64,000 nt of DNA, taken from NCBI GenBank assembly GCA_022496205.1, contig WTXD01000024.1:310001-374000 (forward strand). Reading direction: 5' to 3'. Made by a program: the position numbers and the translations under genes. A model generated the notes under the pieces. The model worked only from the letters and a program-made list of their open reading frames with translations. It was not told the DNA's origin and made no database searches. Shown here piece by piece: positions 61,002-64,000 of the stretch. Source of the DNA: Gloeopeniophorella convolvens. Taxonomy: Eukaryota > Basidiomycota > Agaricomycetes > Russulales. Position 1 is the stretch's first letter. The number at the start of each line of letters is the position of its first letter.

Positions 61002-64000
61002 TCGTCAGGGTCAAGCAGAGTTGACGCAGCTGCAGGTCAACACGAGTGGCAACAACGCGGGGCCGGCCCACTCGGGTCCGGATATAAAGTAGACGGCACG
61101 TGCTATAGCGCTGGAACACTGTAAGTATAGTTTGCCCCACCTATGCCTGCCTATCATCACGAACCCGCCGCCCGGATTCTACCAGATTTTAAGGTACCGA
61201 AATCAGTTGCAACCTCCCGAAATCAGATAAAACCCGGTTGCGACCACCGGAATAGCCGCAACAAGGGAAGTCGGGTTGCGGCTTGATGCTCATCCTTGAG
61301 TAGCAGTTGATATCAACCGAAATTAAGTTTTAACCCGGTTTTAACCTGACCTCATGTGGACCCCAACAGGGCCACAAGTAGACCACCATCAGTTCACAAG
61401 ACTGCAGCAATCCTTGCAGACCTTTGCACTGCCATTAGGGGACACCGACAAATCACACATATCACATATGAAGCGTCACTAAACAGTGATATTCCCAGAA
61501 GTAGAGTACATTTGCCTTGTATGGTAAAGAAAGCATGAACCACCCTGCTACGATACCCCACAGCAACATGCACGTACACCCACCACCACTTTCCACACCA
61601 TGCCGATGCCGATGAAGGTGATTCTGTGTGAAGCGGGAAAGACCCGGGGGCCTTGCTTACATCACAGCTCACTGTCGAGAGTGTGTGCATGGAAGCGGGG
61701 TGGGCTGGAACCTGGTAGTGAGAGGCACTATGAAGCGTCCGTAGGGCCCCTCGCGGGCATTGTATTTGCTAACTAGTCAAGCAATCACCCGCAGATGCTA
61801 GTTGCCAGGCCTCCAGCTCCAGGTATCCAGCCTTGCCGAGACGGTCACGCGCGTTGTCTGGGAGCACAGGTCATGGAACGTAGGAGATCCACAGCTAAGT
61901 GAATCGAAAGGGAAGTCCAACGTTGTCCCACAGCAAGCAAGGCCAACCTTAGGGTGCAACGAGAGCCAGCCAGTGGAGGCGACGAGCTAGACAACCGAGC
62001 TTAAAGCGAGCACACCACGGCAGAGTCCGACTTGTGATCATGCGAGAAACGTAGATTAAGGTCAAAGACGCGAGTACCGCAAGGTCAAGAGAAATTTGAG
62101 GCCAGGGAGACGCGCTGGGAGGGAGAGCGATGCAAAGGGGAACGACGCAGGGAAGAGAAAGGTGGCGAGGTGTCGAAGATTTCGCGGCGGGCGCTGAAAT
62201 CGGATGTCCGGGATCAGCCGCCATCAATCCCACGGCGACAGATTTGGCATTTTCGACTTGGCCAATTTGCTCGCCGGCGTCCGACCGACGGTTCTCCGAC
62301 GGAATCCTGTTGCAACCCAGTCGCAACTAATTCCAGATGATTCCGATCCGGTTGCGATTCAGTGGGATATCGCGTGGAAGATCGAGACTACTTAAAACCG
62401 GGTGAGGGCCCGGTGCAATATTTCGCGGTCCTCCAATCCGTGAACTTATCACCTAGTATTTCGGGGAAATCACAAGTTGACCACAACCCGTTCAAAACGG
62501 GACACGATTGGCTTGCAACTCGGGCTCGAATTGACAATTACCGGAGCTGGCCGGAACCACCGGAACCACCGAAAACCTCACACAATTTCCGCGCCGGGTT
62601 TGTGATGATGCTGTCGATGGCGAAGATAACCCCTTCCCTGCCCCGCGCACCCCAAGGGGGCCCATTCGGTACTTGGGCCCTCCAAAAACCCGCCACACCG
62701 CGCACTCCCGGGGTGCACATGTGCCCCGCCCGCGCACCCAGCTACAGCAGCCCTTGCCCAGTCCCGCGGCGATTACCCCGACATTCCACAAACCAGAGCC
62801 AAACGTCCGCACACCGATATCTTGTGTCACCAGCGCTCGACGCGCTCGACCTGCTCAGAATGTGCTTCACGCCGCTCGCGCGGCGCCCGCGCAGACCCTC
62901 GCCCGAACACGAGCGTGCACGTACAGCAGGACGCCGCGTTCCACTCTGAGATGCGGTCGTATTTTCTGACGCCGATGCCGACGCCGACGGGGCTGCGACG
63001 TCGCAGTCGTCACCCGAGTGGGTCCGCCGCACGGTCGGCTGCGCACAATGGAGACTGCTCGCGCCGACCCGGCACGCCCGTGCGTCGTTCTCGCCACGCT
63101 CGTGCCGAACTCGTGCTGCAGTCTGCACCGCCAGCGAAGGAGCATGAGCTGCGCGCGGTGTGCGGGGCTTGCGGGGCTCGAGGTGTCATCCAACACGGGC
63201 GCAACATACGTCCATGTGCCGCAGCACCGCACGCCCCCGCCGCGGTCTCGGAGCCGCGGCAAAGGCCGCGCGGGGAAGGGCAAGGAAGGGCACTGGCGGG
63301 GACGGAATAATCGAGCGCTCGCCGGCGGTGGGCACGATGATGGGGTCGTGGCACAGCCGAGTCGCCTCATGTGCACGCTCGCGCGCAGGGAGAAGCTCTA
63401 TCCGTGGGCGTCGCCGCATGCCTATCTGAGGTACGTCACGTCTCCCCCGCACACCCCAAGGGCGGCCAGTCAGGACTAATGCTGTCGCCGAACAGACGGA
63501 TGCCCCGCCGCCGGGCGCTCTGCGGCGCCCGTTCCCCACAGTCCCGGTCCGCGGTCACACGTAAAAGTTGCCTGGCATCCACCCACACCCTGGTCCCGTC
63601 GCCCATCCCGTCGCCGTCCAGAACTAATCAAAACTAGCTACCGGTCAGGCACCATGCCAAAGTACACGGAAGGCCCCACTTCGACTTCCCATGTATCGAC
63701 TCAATTGCCACGCCGAACGGGGTTATTGGTTTTCAACGCTCCATTAAGGTGCGTACGTTGCGTATCAAGTGTGTGTTCAAATAATATCCGACAGGGGGCG
63801 CCCAGTGCTGGAGCGTGCGCTGTGCCGCAGGGCCCCAACCGGCCTGAGTCGTCCATCCTATGGTATACAGTGAGGTCGACCATTGCATTATACTAATCAC
63901 GCCAACAGGAATCTGGAAGCGAAATACACGAGCTCATCAGCAAACGTATAGTAAGGAATCTGCAGCGGCTAATCCGAACACTTGACAGGAAACAATCGAT
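61002..64000. other. 3 kb without a recognised gene
   Basis: Around 61180-61340 and 62280-62600 the sequence repeats short ACCCGGTTGCGA, CCACCGGAA and AACCCGGTT-like words, suggesting degenerate repeat DNA. From 62740 to 63430 the DNA is GC-rich and several frames stay open, but no frame shows a domain and none joins to its neighbours convincingly. A partial gene continuing past the right edge cannot be excluded. Confidence 0.4.

Noticed and set aside
62822..63310. 162-codon plus-strand open frame in GC-rich DNA
   Set aside because: Arg/Ala-rich in all frames, with no domain; an equally long frame lies on the other strand.

Overview
The window is nuclear DNA of a filamentous basidiomycete, most likely an agaricomycete mushroom or wood-decay fungus. 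Genes are packed on both strands and cut by many short introns, mostly 47-69 nt with GT...AG ends. The gene set is typical of that group: a DUF6534-type seven-helix membrane protein, F-box/LRR proteins, GH35 and GH13 glycosidases, a YEATS/C2H2 protein, Nop12, FEN1, ALG7, isocitrate lyase and mitoribosomal mL58. There is no operon structure, no CRISPR and no bacterial signal. I assigned exons by hand from reading frame, splice signals and conserved protein motifs, so inner exon limits are best estimates.

Layout. 1-11 kb: the 3' part of a thioesterase-like gene, a 14-exon secreted FAD-linked oxidase, tRNA-Ala(UGC), NOP12 and a large membrane-anchored GH35 beta-galactosidase. 11-14 kb: a decayed NAD-dependent epimerase/reductase and a pair of nested terminal-inverted-repeat elements. 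14-25 kb: a YEATS-domain protein, a DUF6534-type membrane protein, a gene-poor 2.4 kb stretch and an F-box/LRR gene. 25-31 kb: two more thioesterase-like paralogues, both apparently broken, on either side of FEN1. 31-38 kb: two tandem copies of a flavin oxidoreductase related to COG2907, plus a relic of a third copy. 38-56 kb: isocitrate lyase with a peroxisomal SKL tail, ALG7, a SET-TAD3 fusion gene, malic enzyme, mL58, an Ure2-like glutathione transferase, an OYE/YqjM-type flavin oxidoreductase and a GH13 alpha-amylase. 57-64 kb: an isoprenylcysteine-methyltransferase-like gene, a small F-box-like protein, and about 3 kb in which I recognise no gene.

Functional links are loose, as expected in a eukaryote. 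Isocitrate lyase and malic enzyme both serve growth on C2 or fatty-acid carbon. The amylase and beta-galactosidase act on sugars outside the cell. NOP12, TAD3, mL58 and the tRNA belong to translation. The points most worth checking are the SET-TAD3 fusion whose SET domain lacks its usual catalytic tyrosine, a 14-nt microexon shared by two thioesterase paralogues, a 12-nt microexon beside the GH35 acid/base glutamate, the two-and-a-fraction flavoenzyme array, and the nested inverted-repeat elements. I did not find a convincing undescribed multi-gene system.
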